NCBI RefSeq assembly: GCF_000626715.1
Contig: NZ_AQRA01000001.1
Span: forward strand, 558,001-622,000
Direction of reading: 5' to 3'
Length of the DNA stretch: 64,000 nt
Source: Aquimarina atlantica
GTDB taxonomy: Bacteria > Bacteroidota > Bacteroidia > Flavobacteriales > Flavobacteriaceae
Shown: positions 18,538 to 27,622 of the stretch, piece by piece
Layout of the letters: each line of letters opens with the position of its first letter
Position numbering within the stretch: position 1 is the stretch's first letter
Translations under genes and position numbers: made by a program
The notes under the pieces: model-generated
The model's database searches: none
Told to the model about the DNA's origin: nothing
What the model saw: the letters and a program-made list of their open reading frames with translations, nothing else

Positions 18538-20370
18538 TTATTCACTTTTTTGTAATTCCATAAGCTTCTGTCTGGTACGGTTATTTTGAGGATTTAATTC
18601 AAGTGATTTAGTATAATTTAAAATTGCCATATCAATTTCTCCAATTTTTGCGCAGGCTTCGGCATAACTATCGTATACTTTATAACTATCTGGATAGAGT
18701 ATCATATTCACTTTGAAAACATCTTGTGATAATTTCATTCTATCCTCATGGAAAAAATCATAGCCTAGATCATTTAGATAATCTTCAGTAACAGTAAGAT
18801 AAGTTGAGTCATGTTCTTTTAAGGCCATATATGCACTAAGTGCTTTGTCAAAATCACCTTCAAGAAGGAATTCTATAGGTTCTTTTTTATCGGTATCCAT
18901 CTTAACAAAAGTTGCAGCTATTGTTCTATCGTTTCTATTCAGGTAAATTAAATTGAGCGTTTCGTTTTCAGAATCTGGCGTAAATTGCATAAGTCGACTA
19001 GAATTTCTTCTAACAAAACTACTATCTGAGACTTTGACTAGTTCTTCTGCTTCTAAGTCAAGTATATTTTTATAGAACAGTTGATTGTCCTTTTGAAAAA
19101 CTTCTACAATCCTACCATCGGACATATATCTACCATTAATTTTGTTGACTAAAGACTGTTCTATTTCTATTTTTTTATGTATTGGAACAAACTTATCCCA
19201 ATCATAAGCCATGGCTACAGAACGCATCACTTCTGCATTAAACTCCGGAAAAGTAGAATTAGTGAATACTACCACACCATACCCTTTATCTCTATGAGCC
19301 ATAATCTCTGCATAAAAACCTGTATTCCATCCGTGATGTCTTAAATAGATTTCATCATTTCTATTAAAAAGTTGAAACCCTAAGCCTAATGTAAATGACC
19401 AGCCAGAATTATTACTCACCCCATATGGTGTGCCCATTAATTGTGTCAAATCTTTTGATAATCCTTTAGTACGTTGACCTTTTAGGGTTTGTTGTACGTT
19501 GGCTATAAATTTTGCATAGTCCTCGGCAGTTGTCCATAATCCAGTTGAAGCCAATGCAGGATCAATCTTTCTTCCTCCTTTTACCTTAGAACCATCTTTT
19601 AAATAACCTGTTGCTACCTTAGTTAATTGCTCCGTAGTAAGTGATAAGTTAAACGTACTGTTGTTCATTTCTAAGGGCTGCAACACAAGTTCATGCATAA
19701 TCTCTGGGAATGTTTTCCCCTCTACATCTAGCATCATTTGCTGAATAGGCACATAGCTTGCATATGCAAAACGAACACTTTCACTAGGCTCTTTATTTAC
19801 TGTAATTGGCTCATTTTTAGCTGGATAAATCCCGTTTAAAATCTCTAAAAGTGTTGGGATTTTCTCATGTATACTATATGATCCTGTTCCACGAGGATGT
19901 ATTCCAGCAGAGTGATTCAAAAGGTTTTTTATGGTGACTTTCTTGTCTTTGGTAAATTCATTTTCTGGTACTTTCCAGGATTTTAAATAACTGTTAACAT
20001 CTTCATCTAAGTCAAATTTATTTTCTTCTACAACACGTAATGCACCATAGGCTGTTACTGGCATACTAGTTGCCGCTGCCTGGAAAAGTGTTTGTGTCGT
20101 TACCGGGATTTGACTTTCTTTATCCACGACACCGTACCCTTTTGCCCAAGCAATTTCACCATTATGTATGACTGCAATACTCACGCCTGGAATGCCATAG
20201 TGTTTCATTCGTTCTTCTATAGACCATGTAGAATCACCAACTATGTGTACCCGAGTTGTGAGACCATTTTCTACCTTTTTTATTAAATCTACTGTAGTAT
20301 CAGTATTTGATTCTTCTGTACATGATTGAAAAAGAATGATAAGGAGGAAGATTCTGATAATTTTTTTCAT
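18538..20370 (-). CDS. Beta-lactamase-fold lipoprotein with TPR tail, catalytic Ser and Lys replaced
   Basis: 610 residues from the ATG at 20370, which gives a lipoprotein signal (IRIFLLIILFQSCTEE). The beta-lactamase-like domain spans about 45-365. Where relatives have the SxxK nucleophile and base (for example QAASISKPV), this protein reads QAAATSMPV: the serine is Ala and the lysine is Met (codons near 20066-20077). The Y-x-N site reads YASY and the HGG site reads RHHGWN. Residues about 520-605 are TPR-like (YPDSYKVYDSYAEACAKIG). It is therefore probably a binding pseudoenzyme, unless another residue acts. Transcribed with its neighbours at 17280 and 20504. An upstream in-frame ATG at 20409 is also possible. 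Confidence 0.8.
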   Translation of the reverse strand: MKKIIRIFLLIILFQSCTEESNTDTTVDLIKKVENGLTTRVHIVGDSTWSIEERMKHYGIPGVSIAVIHNGEIAWAKGYGVVDKESQIPVTTQTLFQAAATSMPVTAYGALRVVEENKFDLDEDVNSYLKSWKVPENEFTKDKKVTIKNLLNHSAGIHPRGTGSYSIHEKIPTLLEILNGIYPAKNEPITVNKEPSESVRFAYASYVPIQQMMLDVEGKTFPEIMHELVLQPLEMNNSTFNLSLTTEQLTKVATGYLKDGSKVKGGRKIDPALASTGLWTTAEDYAKFIANVQQTLKGQRTKGLSKDLTQLMGTPYGVSNNSGWSFTLGLGFQLFNRNDEIYLRHHGWNTGFYAEIMAHRDKGYGVVVFTNSTFPEFNAEVMRSVAMAYDWDKFVPIHKKIEIEQSLVNKINGRYMSDGRIVEVFQKDNQLFYKNILDLEAEELVKVSDSSFVRRNSSRLMQFTPDSENETLNLIYLNRNDRTIAATFVKMDTDKKEPIEFLLEGDFDKALSAYMALKEHDSTYLTVTEDYLNDLGYDFFHEDRMKLSQDVFKVNMILYPDSYKVYDSYAEACAKIGEIDMAILNYTKSLELNPQNNRTRQKLMELQKSE

Positions 20371-20503
20371 TACTAATACTTTTTTAAGAAATTCTTCTTT
20401 TAATTTCATTTATGTTCAGTCGTTAAGGAGTTTGATGCTTCTATAAATATTTTTCGGATCTGAGGTGCTCACCCAGTAAGTCTTTGATGAGTACATCCAG
20501 ATT

Positions 20504-21640
20504 TTATTTCTCGAGTCTTTTTAGCCACCTTTCAGCAAGTGAAAAATTCGGATCAATTGTCAGTGCTTTTTTGATCATGACCTTAGCACTTTCTAGCTGA
20601 CCTTGAGCTTTGCGTACAAGCCCCATTCCGAGATAAGATTCCTTCCCTTCAGGATACATTTCTAAGGAATATTGAAAGATTTCTTCTGCGGCAATTAAAT
20701 TCTTACTTCGTATCGTGTGAAAACCAAGGTTAAATAGGACCGATATAGGTGTCTTGATTTCATACCCGTATCGTTTTGATAACCTATCGAAATGTTGTGT
20801 CACTTTATCCAACGATTCCAGGTTTTCACCGGGATTGAAGGGATTGAAGTCAGGGTATAACGCAAGAAGAAACAGTGTAAAATCCATCGCTGGTACATGA
20901 CCCTGGTTCACCAATTCATCCACTTTATAGGTAAAACTCTCTGGTTTATGAATCGCTAAAACACGAGTGAATTCAGAAACGTGATTTGTTAATCCTTCAT
21001 CATCGCTGTAAATGATATGTAGAAATCTGTTTTCCGAAAGCGTTTTTAACGGACCAGTTTTTATTTTTTGTTGAAGCACTTTTGGTATGTGCATAATTGA
21101 TGGGCTGCTTGCAAAGTAGCCATTAAACAGAAGAGGGTTGTTGAGCAGCGTGTAAACACAGAAAAATCCACTGTTAGAACCACCATAAAGTGCTCTAAAT
21201 GGGGCTGTACGGTATGTATCGTCGACGTGCGGTATCAGCTCTGTCTCAAAAAAGTTAATATAATTATCAGGAATTGTTGTGTCTTGATCCCTTGTTGGCA
21301 ACAAAATACGATTTCCTTCGGGTAAATCTATTCCAATGAGTATCATCTCAGGAATTTGTCCCTCGCCCATGTAGTCTAGTGTAGAAGCTAACATGGCGAA
21401 TCGAGCTCGGTAATCTGAACCCAACATATACAGTACGGGATAGGTTTTATTAGCACTATCGTAGTTCGCAGGTAAATGGACTGATAGTGGAATAGTTTTG
21501 TTTAAGACTTTTGATTGAAGTGAAGATATTTCTCCTAAGGTAACTACTGGTTTATCAGGATCTTTTTCTGCCTTTTCTTGAGCAAAGACAGTATTTAACA
21601 CTATAATACATATTAATGTTAATAATTTAGTAATTTTCAT
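20504..21640 (-). CDS. Secreted alpha/beta-hydrolase (esterase, Fes/esterase-D type) with TPR tail
   Basis: 378 residues with a signal peptide to about 20 (NTVFAQ). Esterase domain: PLSVHLPANYDSANKTYPVLYM, then LYGGSNSGFF with Ser155 as nucleophile; the usual GxSxG is GGSNS here. Later parts include HIIYSDDEG and NQGHVPAMDF with a likely catalytic His. Residues about 295-375 are TPR-like (SLEMYPEGKESYLGMGLV). Related enzymes hydrolyse siderophore, carbohydrate or acyl esters. First gene of the minus-strand set, 185 bases from the divergent kinase of pair 3. Its G+C is also above the local average. Confidence 0.83.
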   Translation of the reverse strand: MKITKLLTLICIIVLNTVFAQEKAEKDPDKPVVTLGEISSLQSKVLNKTIPLSVHLPANYDSANKTYPVLYMLGSDYRARFAMLASTLDYMGEGQIPEMILIGIDLPEGNRILLPTRDQDTTIPDNYINFFETELIPHVDDTYRTAPFRALYGGSNSGFFCVYTLLNNPLLFNGYFASSPSIMHIPKVLQQKIKTGPLKTLSENRFLHIIYSDDEGLTNHVSEFTRVLAIHKPESFTYKVDELVNQGHVPAMDFTLFLLALYPDFNPFNPGENLESLDKVTQHFDRLSKRYGYEIKTPISVLFNLGFHTIRSKNLIAAEEIFQYSLEMYPEGKESYLGMGLVRKAQGQLESAKVMIKKALTIDPNFSLAERWLKRLEK

Positions 21641-21705
21641 ATTTACTTTATTTTTATTACTTGCGATACTAAATTATCCTATAACTTATGCTTAACAACA
21701 TAAAT

Positions 21706-21733
21706 ATGACAAACGCAAAAGTTAAATGACAAA
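21706..21733. promoter_or_regulatory. ATGACAAA direct repeat, 20-bp period
   Basis: ATGACAAA occurs at 21706-21713 and 21726-21733 between the divergent esterase and kinase 3 genes. The period is 20 bases, close to but not the 21 of other LytTR-like sites here, and the reverse complement TTTGTCAT only partly fits the consensus. A tentative operator for pair 3. Confidence 0.35.
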
Positions 21734-21825
21734 ATCATTTCATCATTGATATATAGCTTTTGTAAGAAATTATAGTAACTGCCAGGTATAGATAGTATCT
21801 TTATACACTTTTTAGAAAAACATAT

Positions 21826-22824
21826 ATGTTTAATAGGTCCATAAAAAATACCGTACTACTTAATGCAGGAGCTTTTTTGCTGGTTTTTATGCTTGAAACA
21901 TTGAGTAATTTGTTTTTTAAAGATAATTTTGAGACTAGTTATTTATTTTACGCACATGGACTTAATTATACTTTTATGATTATGGGTTTCATTTGGGTAA
22001 ATCATTTTATTCTTATTCCTTTTTTCCTAGATAAGAAACGATACTTTATATATGGGATACTACTCATAGGGAGTTTACTTATTTTTTCCTACTTAAGAAC
22101 AAATAGTTGGTCTGGCACTTCTAAAATATTCTTCTTTCTTCTTTATACAACAGGAGCCGGTATGGCTGTTTTTTTCTTAAGAAGAAACATGATCTTCCAA
22201 AAAGAAAATGAGGAGAAAGAAAAATTGCAAAAAGAAATGGAGCTTACCTATTTAAAAGAGCAGGTAAATCCTCATTTTTTGTTTAACTCCTTAAATAGTA
22301 TTTATTCACTAGCTAGACAGCAATCGCCAGAAACTCCTGATGTGGTTATGCAGCTTTCAGAATTAATGAGGTATCAATTAGAAAGTTCTAAAAAAAACAC
22401 CGTTTTATTAAAAGAAGAGTTGGAGTTTATAGAAAATTATTTATTACTTGAAGAAAAAAGATTAAGTAAACGTTGTACTATTGAATTTTTAATTAGCGGA
22501 AATTTATTAGAGTTAAGGATTGCTCCAATGCTACTCATCCCATTTGTTGAAAATGCAGTGAAACATGGCGCACAAAGTACGAATGAACAGAGTACAATTG
22601 ATGTTTCTGTGGCTATAAAAAACACCACCCTCTATTTTTGTGTAGTTAATTCAAAGCCTCATATGGTTTCTGCATCCAAAAGAGAAGGAATGGGTCTTGA
22701 AAATGTGAGAAGACGTTTAAATCTATTATATCCTAATTCTCATGCATTAGAAATTAATGATATGGAAAAACTATATCGTGTAAATTTATCTATTGATTTA
22801 ACAGTTTCAATAGTAAAAAAATAG
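21826..22824 (+). CDS. LytS-type sensor histidine kinase (pair 3)
   Basis: 332 residues. Four membrane helices (about 10-118), coiled linker (EEKEKLQKEME), kinase core VNPHFLFNSLNSIYSLAR with His150, and an ATPase with PFVENAVKHG and GMGLENVRRRL. Its regulator starts 4 bases after its stop, so they form an operon. Divergent from the esterase/serine-hydrolase set. Confidence 0.93.
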   Translation: MFNRSIKNTVLLNAGAFLLVFMLETLSNLFFKDNFETSYLFYAHGLNYTFMIMGFIWVNHFILIPFFLDKKRYFIYGILLIGSLLIFSYLRTNSWSGTSKIFFFLLYTTGAGMAVFFLRRNMIFQKENEEKEKLQKEMELTYLKEQVNPHFLFNSLNSIYSLARQQSPETPDVVMQLSELMRYQLESSKKNTVLLKEELEFIENYLLLEEKRLSKRCTIEFLISGNLLELRIAPMLLIPFVENAVKHGAQSTNEQSTIDVSVAIKNTTLYFCVVNSKPHMVSASKREGMGLENVRRRLNLLYPNSHALEINDMEKLYRVNLSIDLTVSIVKK

Positions 22825-22827
22825 TTA

Positions 22828-23523
22828 ATGATTAAAATTGGTATCATAGATGATGAAATACTTGCACGTAAAGTGTTAGAAGATTATTGTGCTAAAATTG
22901 ATAATTTTGAATTGGTATTAAGTACCGGGAATCCACTTGAATTTGTCAATTTTACTCAGCAAAATGAAGTTGATCTCATTTTTCTTGATATAGAAATGCC
23001 AGAGCTTAATGGTATAGAAATTTTGCGTTCTATGATAAACCCACCTAAAGTTATTTTAACTACGGCTTATTCTGAGTATGCATTAGAAAGTTATAATTAT
23101 GGTGTTGTAGACTATTTACTAAAACCTGTAAAAATTGAACGTTTTTTGAAAGCAATAAACAAAGTTTCAACTTCAAAAATAATAGAACCTAAAAAAAGTA
23201 GTGGAAATGAAGAGCTTCAAATAAAACATGATGGAATACCAGTTAATATTTCATTTAAATCTATTCTGTACATTCAGAGTTTTGGAAATTATTTGAAAAT
23301 CTTTACAGATTCAAGAATGTACTTGATCTCAGAAACACTTACTAATATTACTACCGTATTATCCGAAAATTTCCAACGTACACATAAATCATACATTGCC
23401 AATTTGGATAGAGTTACTAAGGCAACCAGAACATATGTATTAATTGAAAATAATAAAGTCCCAGTCAGTACTACATATAAGGTCATTGTTTTTGAAAAAT
23501 TGAAGATTTTATCAAAATTATAA
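22828..23523 (+). CDS. LytTR response regulator (pair 3)
   Basis: 231 residues. Receiver with Asp8/Asp9, phospho-acceptor Asp54 (LIFLDIEMPELNG), Thr78/79, Lys99; LytTR domain from about 135 (YIQSFGNYLKIFTD, RTHKSYIANLDRV). It is followed by a 197-base gap and an ABC exporter on the same strand, which could be a second target. The likely primary targets are the divergent hydrolases at 16339-21640. Confidence 0.93.
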   Translation: MIKIGIIDDEILARKVLEDYCAKIDNFELVLSTGNPLEFVNFTQQNEVDLIFLDIEMPELNGIEILRSMINPPKVILTTAYSEYALESYNYGVVDYLLKPVKIERFLKAINKVSTSKIIEPKKSSGNEELQIKHDGIPVNISFKSILYIQSFGNYLKIFTDSRMYLISETLTNITTVLSENFQRTHKSYIANLDRVTKATRTYVLIENNKVPVSTTYKVIVFEKLKILSKL

Positions 23524-23720
23524 TATAGTTATTTCCATTTTGCACACATTACACTCCCCTCCTATACTTCGATAGCTCAAGGTAAAATACATAACGCAAA
23601 TGCATTATTGATTTTTATCCAACCCACAATTCATCCATAAAAAAATACAATTCGGTAACATCATTTTTATAGATAGTAATATGCTTACGACATTTGAACA
23701 ATCAATAAGCATAACTATCT

Positions 23721-24641
23721 ATGATTAAAGTACAAAACCTTTCCAAATCATTTCAAAACATACAAGCGGTAAACGATATTAGTTTTACTATCAAAAAAGG
23801 AGAAATCTTTGGGTTCTTAGGCCCCAATGGTGCAGGAAAATCTACTACACTCAATATGATGAGTACGATTTTAAAAAGTGATGAAGGAACGATTCATATT
23901 GATGGCAAAAATAGTAGTGAAAATGCTTCAGCATGCAAGCATTTGATTGGTGTTGTACCACAGGAGATATCCTTATACGAAGATCTTTCTGCCTATGAGA
24001 ACCTATTGTTCTGGGGGAATTTATATGGAATTCCCTCTAAAACACTAAAAGAAAGAATCCATACCACCCTGAAATTAATCGGGTTGTTAGACCGAAAGAA
24101 GGATTTAATCAAAAACTATTCTGGAGGAATGAAACGCAGAATCAATATTGCTGCGGCATTGCTACATCGTCCGAAAGTATTGTTTATGGATGAGCCTACC
24201 GTAGGAATTGATCCCCAAAGTAGAAATCACATTTTCGAAGTCATCGAAACCTTAAACCAACAAGGAATGACCATTGTCTACACCACACATTATATGGAAG
24301 AAGTAGAGCGTCTGTGTGATCGTATTGCGATTATAGACTCAGGAAAAATCATCGCACAAGGAACACAATCTGAGTTGAAAGAATTGGTACAGACCAAAGA
24401 AAGTATCCAGTTCGAGTTTAATTTTCTTTCTGAAAGCAATGTAGATCAACTCAGGAAATTATTTTCCTATGAATTAACGCATAACAAAAACAAGTTGTTG
24501 GTAGAGTGTACAGTAAAAGAGCTTTCTAAAGTAATTACAACGTGTAATGATTTGCAATTGAGCATCAAAGATATACAACTGAACAAAGTAAACTTAGAAG
24601 CTATCTTTTTAAGCCTTACAGGAAAACAACTAAGAGATTAA
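23721..24641 (+). CDS. ABC-2 exporter ATP-binding subunit
   Basis: 306 residues. Walker [10 protein letters not shown] (34-42), Q-loop VVPQE, signature YSGGMKRR (about 133-140), Walker [14 protein letters not shown]-loop YTTHYMEE. C-terminal extension of about 80 residues as in drug/polyketide-type ABC-2 ATPases. It powers the permease that begins 34 bases downstream. Substrate unknown; candidates include lipids, drugs or small peptides. Confidence 0.93.
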   Translation: MIKVQNLSKSFQNIQAVNDISFTIKKGEIFGFLGPNGAGKSTTLNMMSTILKSDEGTIHIDGKNSSENASACKHLIGVVPQEISLYEDLSAYENLLFWGNLYGIPSKTLKERIHTTLKLIGLLDRKKDLIKNYSGGMKRRINIAAALLHRPKVLFMDEPTVGIDPQSRNHIFEVIETLNQQGMTIVYTTHYMEEVERLCDRIAIIDSGKIIAQGTQSELKELVQTKESIQFEFNFLSESNVDQLRKLFSYELTHNKNKLLVECTVKELSKVITTCNDLQLSIKDIQLNKVNLEAIFLSLTGKQLRD

Positions 24642-24674
24642 TCAACCTATCCATCCATTATAAAACCAACCATC

Positions 24675-25790
24675 ATGCTATTTACTGTTTTAAAAAAAGA
24701 CCTGATATTGTTTTTCTCTGACAAAAAGGGAGTCCTGATTACTTTTCTACTACCTATTATTATGATTACGCTATTTGCATTTGCATTTGGTGGAGTTGCT
24801 AAAAAGAAAAGTGCTCCAAAGCCTCTGGCAGTATTGGTGGTGGATAAAGATGCTACTACAACCTCTCAGGAGTTGATTGCAAAACTAGATGCTATGCCAA
24901 CTATTCGTTTGATTGCTTCTGAAGAAGAGAACGCCTTAAGCCTTGTTAGAAAAGGAAAAAATGTAGCAGCCTTAATTTTCGAAAAAGGATTTTCTGATGC
25001 TGTTAAAGCAGATAAAGACTTGCCAATCGAACTAAAATATGACGCTGCAAGAGATTTACAAATGCGAATTGTACATACTGTTTTAAAAGAAGGATTCAAA
25101 TATCATTTAGGAAAAGTAGATGTGATTAATACTATAAAACTAAAAACGACTTCGTTAATCAAAGAGACCTCTACCAAAGCTCATCCTGGTCTGGTACAAG
25201 CTGTAGGAGGAACAGCAATCATGATGTTGTTGTTTAGTATCGCCGCTATTGGCGGTGGATTGTTAGATGAAAAAGAAGCCGGAACGCTTAAGCGATTATT
25301 GATTGCTCCGGTAAAACCGCTGGATATTTTACTTGCCAAAATGGGAACAGCTATGGTAGTTTCTATTTTACAATTAACCACCATGTTTGTCTTTGCCTGG
25401 TTAGCCTTTGGGTTACCTATATTTATGGATCTGTTATCACTACTATTGCTGATCTTGTGTATTTCATTTGCAGTTTCTAGTTTTGGAGTTTTCTTAGTGT
25501 CTACAGTAAAAACACGTCAACAATTACAAGGAATGAGTACCATTATTATCATTCTGATGTCAGCAATTGGAGGAAGTATGATTCCGATTAGTATGATGCC
25601 AGAATTCATGCAAAACATTGCAGTAATTAGCGTGAATTACTGGGGAATTGAAGGTTTCTTTGATATTTTTTGGAGGCAATTGCCTTTGATCACTATTCTT
25701 CCTAAAATGGGAGTTCTATTAGCCATTGGTTTGGGAATGATTTTGATTTCTACAGCATTATTTAAGAAGAATATTATTGCGATCGAATAA
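24675..25790 (+). CDS. ABC-2 type exporter permease
   Basis: 371 residues. One N-terminal helix (TFLLPIIMITLFAFAFGG), a soluble periplasmic loop (about 50-165) and five C-terminal helices with the family motif LLDEKEAGTLKRLLIAP. It forms an exporter with the ATPase just upstream; a functional unit needs dimers of each. No outer-membrane or adaptor gene is adjacent. A hairpin at 25845-25875 ends the unit. Confidence 0.92.
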   Translation: MLFTVLKKDLILFFSDKKGVLITFLLPIIMITLFAFAFGGVAKKKSAPKPLAVLVVDKDATTTSQELIAKLDAMPTIRLIASEEENALSLVRKGKNVAALIFEKGFSDAVKADKDLPIELKYDAARDLQMRIVHTVLKEGFKYHLGKVDVINTIKLKTTSLIKETSTKAHPGLVQAVGGTAIMMLLFSIAAIGGGLLDEKEAGTLKRLLIAPVKPLDILLAKMGTAMVVSILQLTTMFVFAWLAFGLPIFMDLLSLLLLILCISFAVSSFGVFLVSTVKTRQQLQGMSTIIIILMSAIGGSMIPISMMPEFMQNIAVISVNYWGIEGFFDIFWRQLPLITILPKMGVLLAIGLGMILISTALFKKNIIAIE

Positions 25791-25844
25791 CTCTTATTAC
25801 CCATTATAAGTCGTACAAGTAACACTATACAAAAACCGTTGAAA

Positions 25845-25880
25845 ACTGGGACTAAATAAGGAGTTTAGCCCCAGTATTTT
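25845..25880 (+). terminator. Hairpin terminator after the ABC exporter
   Basis: The arms 25845-25856 and 25864-25875 pair with one mismatch (ACTGGG..CTAAA / TTTAG..CCCAGT), followed by ATTTT. It separates the exporter from the lipoprotein gene that starts at 25962. Confidence 0.65.
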
Positions 25881-25961
25881 GCAGTTGATTAACTCTTACG
25901 ATAGCATCCCTATTCCATTACTTTTGTTTCAAACAATATTATTAACTAATCATTTAATATT

Positions 25962-26786
25962 ATGAAACACTTTTTAAAACCATTAGTAGTGGTATTATTA
26001 TTTGGGTTATTTGTAGTAACTGTACAAAGCTGTGAAGATGAAAATATCGATACTACCAATGATGTAACTCAAAAAGATGAGTCTTCGGAAAAAGCAAGTT
26101 CAACTTCTTCAGTATTAACATTTGATGAATCTTCAAGTCTTTCACTGGATGATCTTTTTGCAGGATTTCCATACGGAAACCTTATTCAGGGACACCTAAA
26201 ACTTTCCATGGCATATGGTAAGGATGCAGAAGAAAACTATCAGCGATCGCTTTATTTACTTAGAAAAGAAAAAAATATAGCGGAATCACTAGCTGGGATA
26301 TATCAAAAAATTCCTGCTCAATACTACTTATATCGCACCATGATCACTGAAACTCTAAAACAATTACGATCAGACGAATCCTTGAACTATTTGTATGAGA
26401 TCGCTTCATTACACATCCCAAGGGATACAGAACCTGAAAACCCTGAGATTGACACGCGAACGGATGAAATCATTATTCGTCTTACGGCAGTAGAAGGCAT
26501 TGGAATCTTAGCAATACAAAAAAACCGAGTAGCCGAAAAAATGCTGATGCGCTTGATCGATCACAAAGATTTATCGGTACGCCAAATGGCCACACGTTGC
26601 TATTTGCAAACTCCTTTTGGAAATGTAGAAGAGAAAATGAAAGAATTGTACGAAAGACTTCCTCAGGATGAGCACTGGTATATCACTACCAGAAGCACAG
26701 ATATCAGAAAAGTAAAACATCCGGAGATGCCAGAGGAATTTGATATTAAAGTTAATGAAACGGAAGACTCACCAAAAATCAGATAA
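25962..26786 (+). CDS. Lipoprotein with possible HEAT-like helices
   Basis: 274 residues. Signal with lipobox VTVQSCEDEN (Cys24), then an acidic/Ser-rich linker to about residue 50. The remainder is predicted mostly helical. Residues around 160-215 (RLTAVEGIGILAIQ...LIDHKDLSVRQMATRCYL) resemble HEAT or Armadillo repeats. No catalytic motif and no family I can name. Its stop lies 2 bases before the metzincin-like gene, so the two are cotranscribed; it may be a partner, chaperone or inhibitor of that protein (inference). TACTTTTG at 25919-25926 fits the Bacteroidota -7 consensus TAnnTTTG, without a well-spaced -33 box. Confidence 0.65.
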   Translation: MKHFLKPLVVVLLFGLFVVTVQSCEDENIDTTNDVTQKDESSEKASSTSSVLTFDESSSLSLDDLFAGFPYGNLIQGHLKLSMAYGKDAEENYQRSLYLLRKEKNIAESLAGIYQKIPAQYYLYRTMITETLKQLRSDESLNYLYEIASLHIPRDTEPENPEIDTRTDEIIIRLTAVEGIGILAIQKNRVAEKMLMRLIDHKDLSVRQMATRCYLQTPFGNVEEKMKELYERLPQDEHWYITTRSTDIRKVKHPEMPEEFDIKVNETEDSPKIR

Positions 26787-26788
26787 TC

Positions 26789-27538
26789 ATGAAAAATATT
26801 CAGCTATATAAGAACACAGTATTTTACATACTAGTATTAATAATGATCCCAATAACCACTCAGGCACAACAAACCTGTACCGTTCCTCCGCATGATAATG
26901 TGGCAGACGGAACTTCGGTTTATGCTTCAGGGCTGTGTAACCAAGCCCGCGTTGATCACTGGTGGGGAGTTTTTGATATGAGAAGACAAGATTGGGATAA
27001 TGGATTTGGTTATTACGATCCCTGTAACTTAGATTTGCCTTTGGCAAGGACGTTTGCAGCGTTATACTTACTTACCTATTCTGCAGAAGATTATGCAACT
27101 AACACGGGAGATTATAGTGGAAATGCACTTCGCTGGGCCTATCCATACACAGCTAATAATACCGGAAGGTTACAAGCATTGTGTTATAAACCAGGATCTA
27201 CTCCAGGGCAATGGGCTGGTTGGGCTTATGGTAGTCGTGTAGAATTGTATATTCCTTACTTCTATTCTTTTGATGTAGCTACTAGAGCCGGAACTTTATT
27301 ACATGAAGCAAGGCACAATGGTGGAAAAAGCCATAATGGTGGTAGCGGATGCCCGAGAGCTGCTTCTTGTGATACCAATTGGGACTATCAGGGGTCGAAT
27401 ATGTATGAAGTATTGTATTTATGGTGGTTTGCCGTTGATGGAACAAGAACTACAAGTGCGATACGTAATATGGCAAGAAATAGAGCAAGAAGTGTTCAGA
27501 ACACAGCTTTTAATACGAATCCAGGATTTAATATTTAA
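26789..27538 (+). CDS. Secreted metzincin-like protein with HExxHxxGxxH
   Basis: 249 residues with a signal peptide to about residue 27 (ITTQAQQ). Residues 172-182 read HEARHNGGKSH, an exact HExxHxxGxxH zinc signature of metzincins: His172, His176 and His182 as ligands, Glu173 as base. A methionine in SNMYEV (Met205), 23 residues later, is placed like the Met-turn. Six cysteines (30, 50, 79, 132, 188, 194) suggest disulphides. I do not recognise the family from the rest, which is Trp/Tyr-rich (DHWWGVFDMRR, WAGWAYG). Length is that of a single catalytic domain. Cotranscribed with the lipoprotein upstream and ended by a strong terminator. Function unproven. Confidence 0.7.
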   Translation: MKNIQLYKNTVFYILVLIMIPITTQAQQTCTVPPHDNVADGTSVYASGLCNQARVDHWWGVFDMRRQDWDNGFGYYDPCNLDLPLARTFAALYLLTYSAEDYATNTGDYSGNALRWAYPYTANNTGRLQALCYKPGSTPGQWAGWAYGSRVELYIPYFYSFDVATRAGTLLHEARHNGGKSHNGGSGCPRAASCDTNWDYQGSNMYEVLYLWWFAVDGTRTTSAIRNMARNRARSVQNTAFNTNPGFNI

Positions 27539-27565
27539 ATTGCTTAATGCAAACTATATGTAACC

Positions 27566-27608
27566 ATGCCTTTTAGAGGAGATTAACCTCTTCTAAAAGG
27601 CATTTTTT
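27566..27608 (+). terminator. Strong rho-independent terminator
   Basis: The 16-bp arms 27566-27581 and 27588-27603 (one mismatch) enclose ATTAAC and are followed by six T. It ends the lipoprotein/metzincin-like transcript just before the convergent PD40 gene. Confidence 0.88.
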
Positions 27609-27622
27609 ATTCATTCAACTTC

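Noticed and set aside
26787..27047. Antisense reading frame of 86 codons over the metzincin-like gene
   Set aside because: It lies opposite a clear signal-peptide gene with good coding features and has no supporting start or context; a shadow frame.
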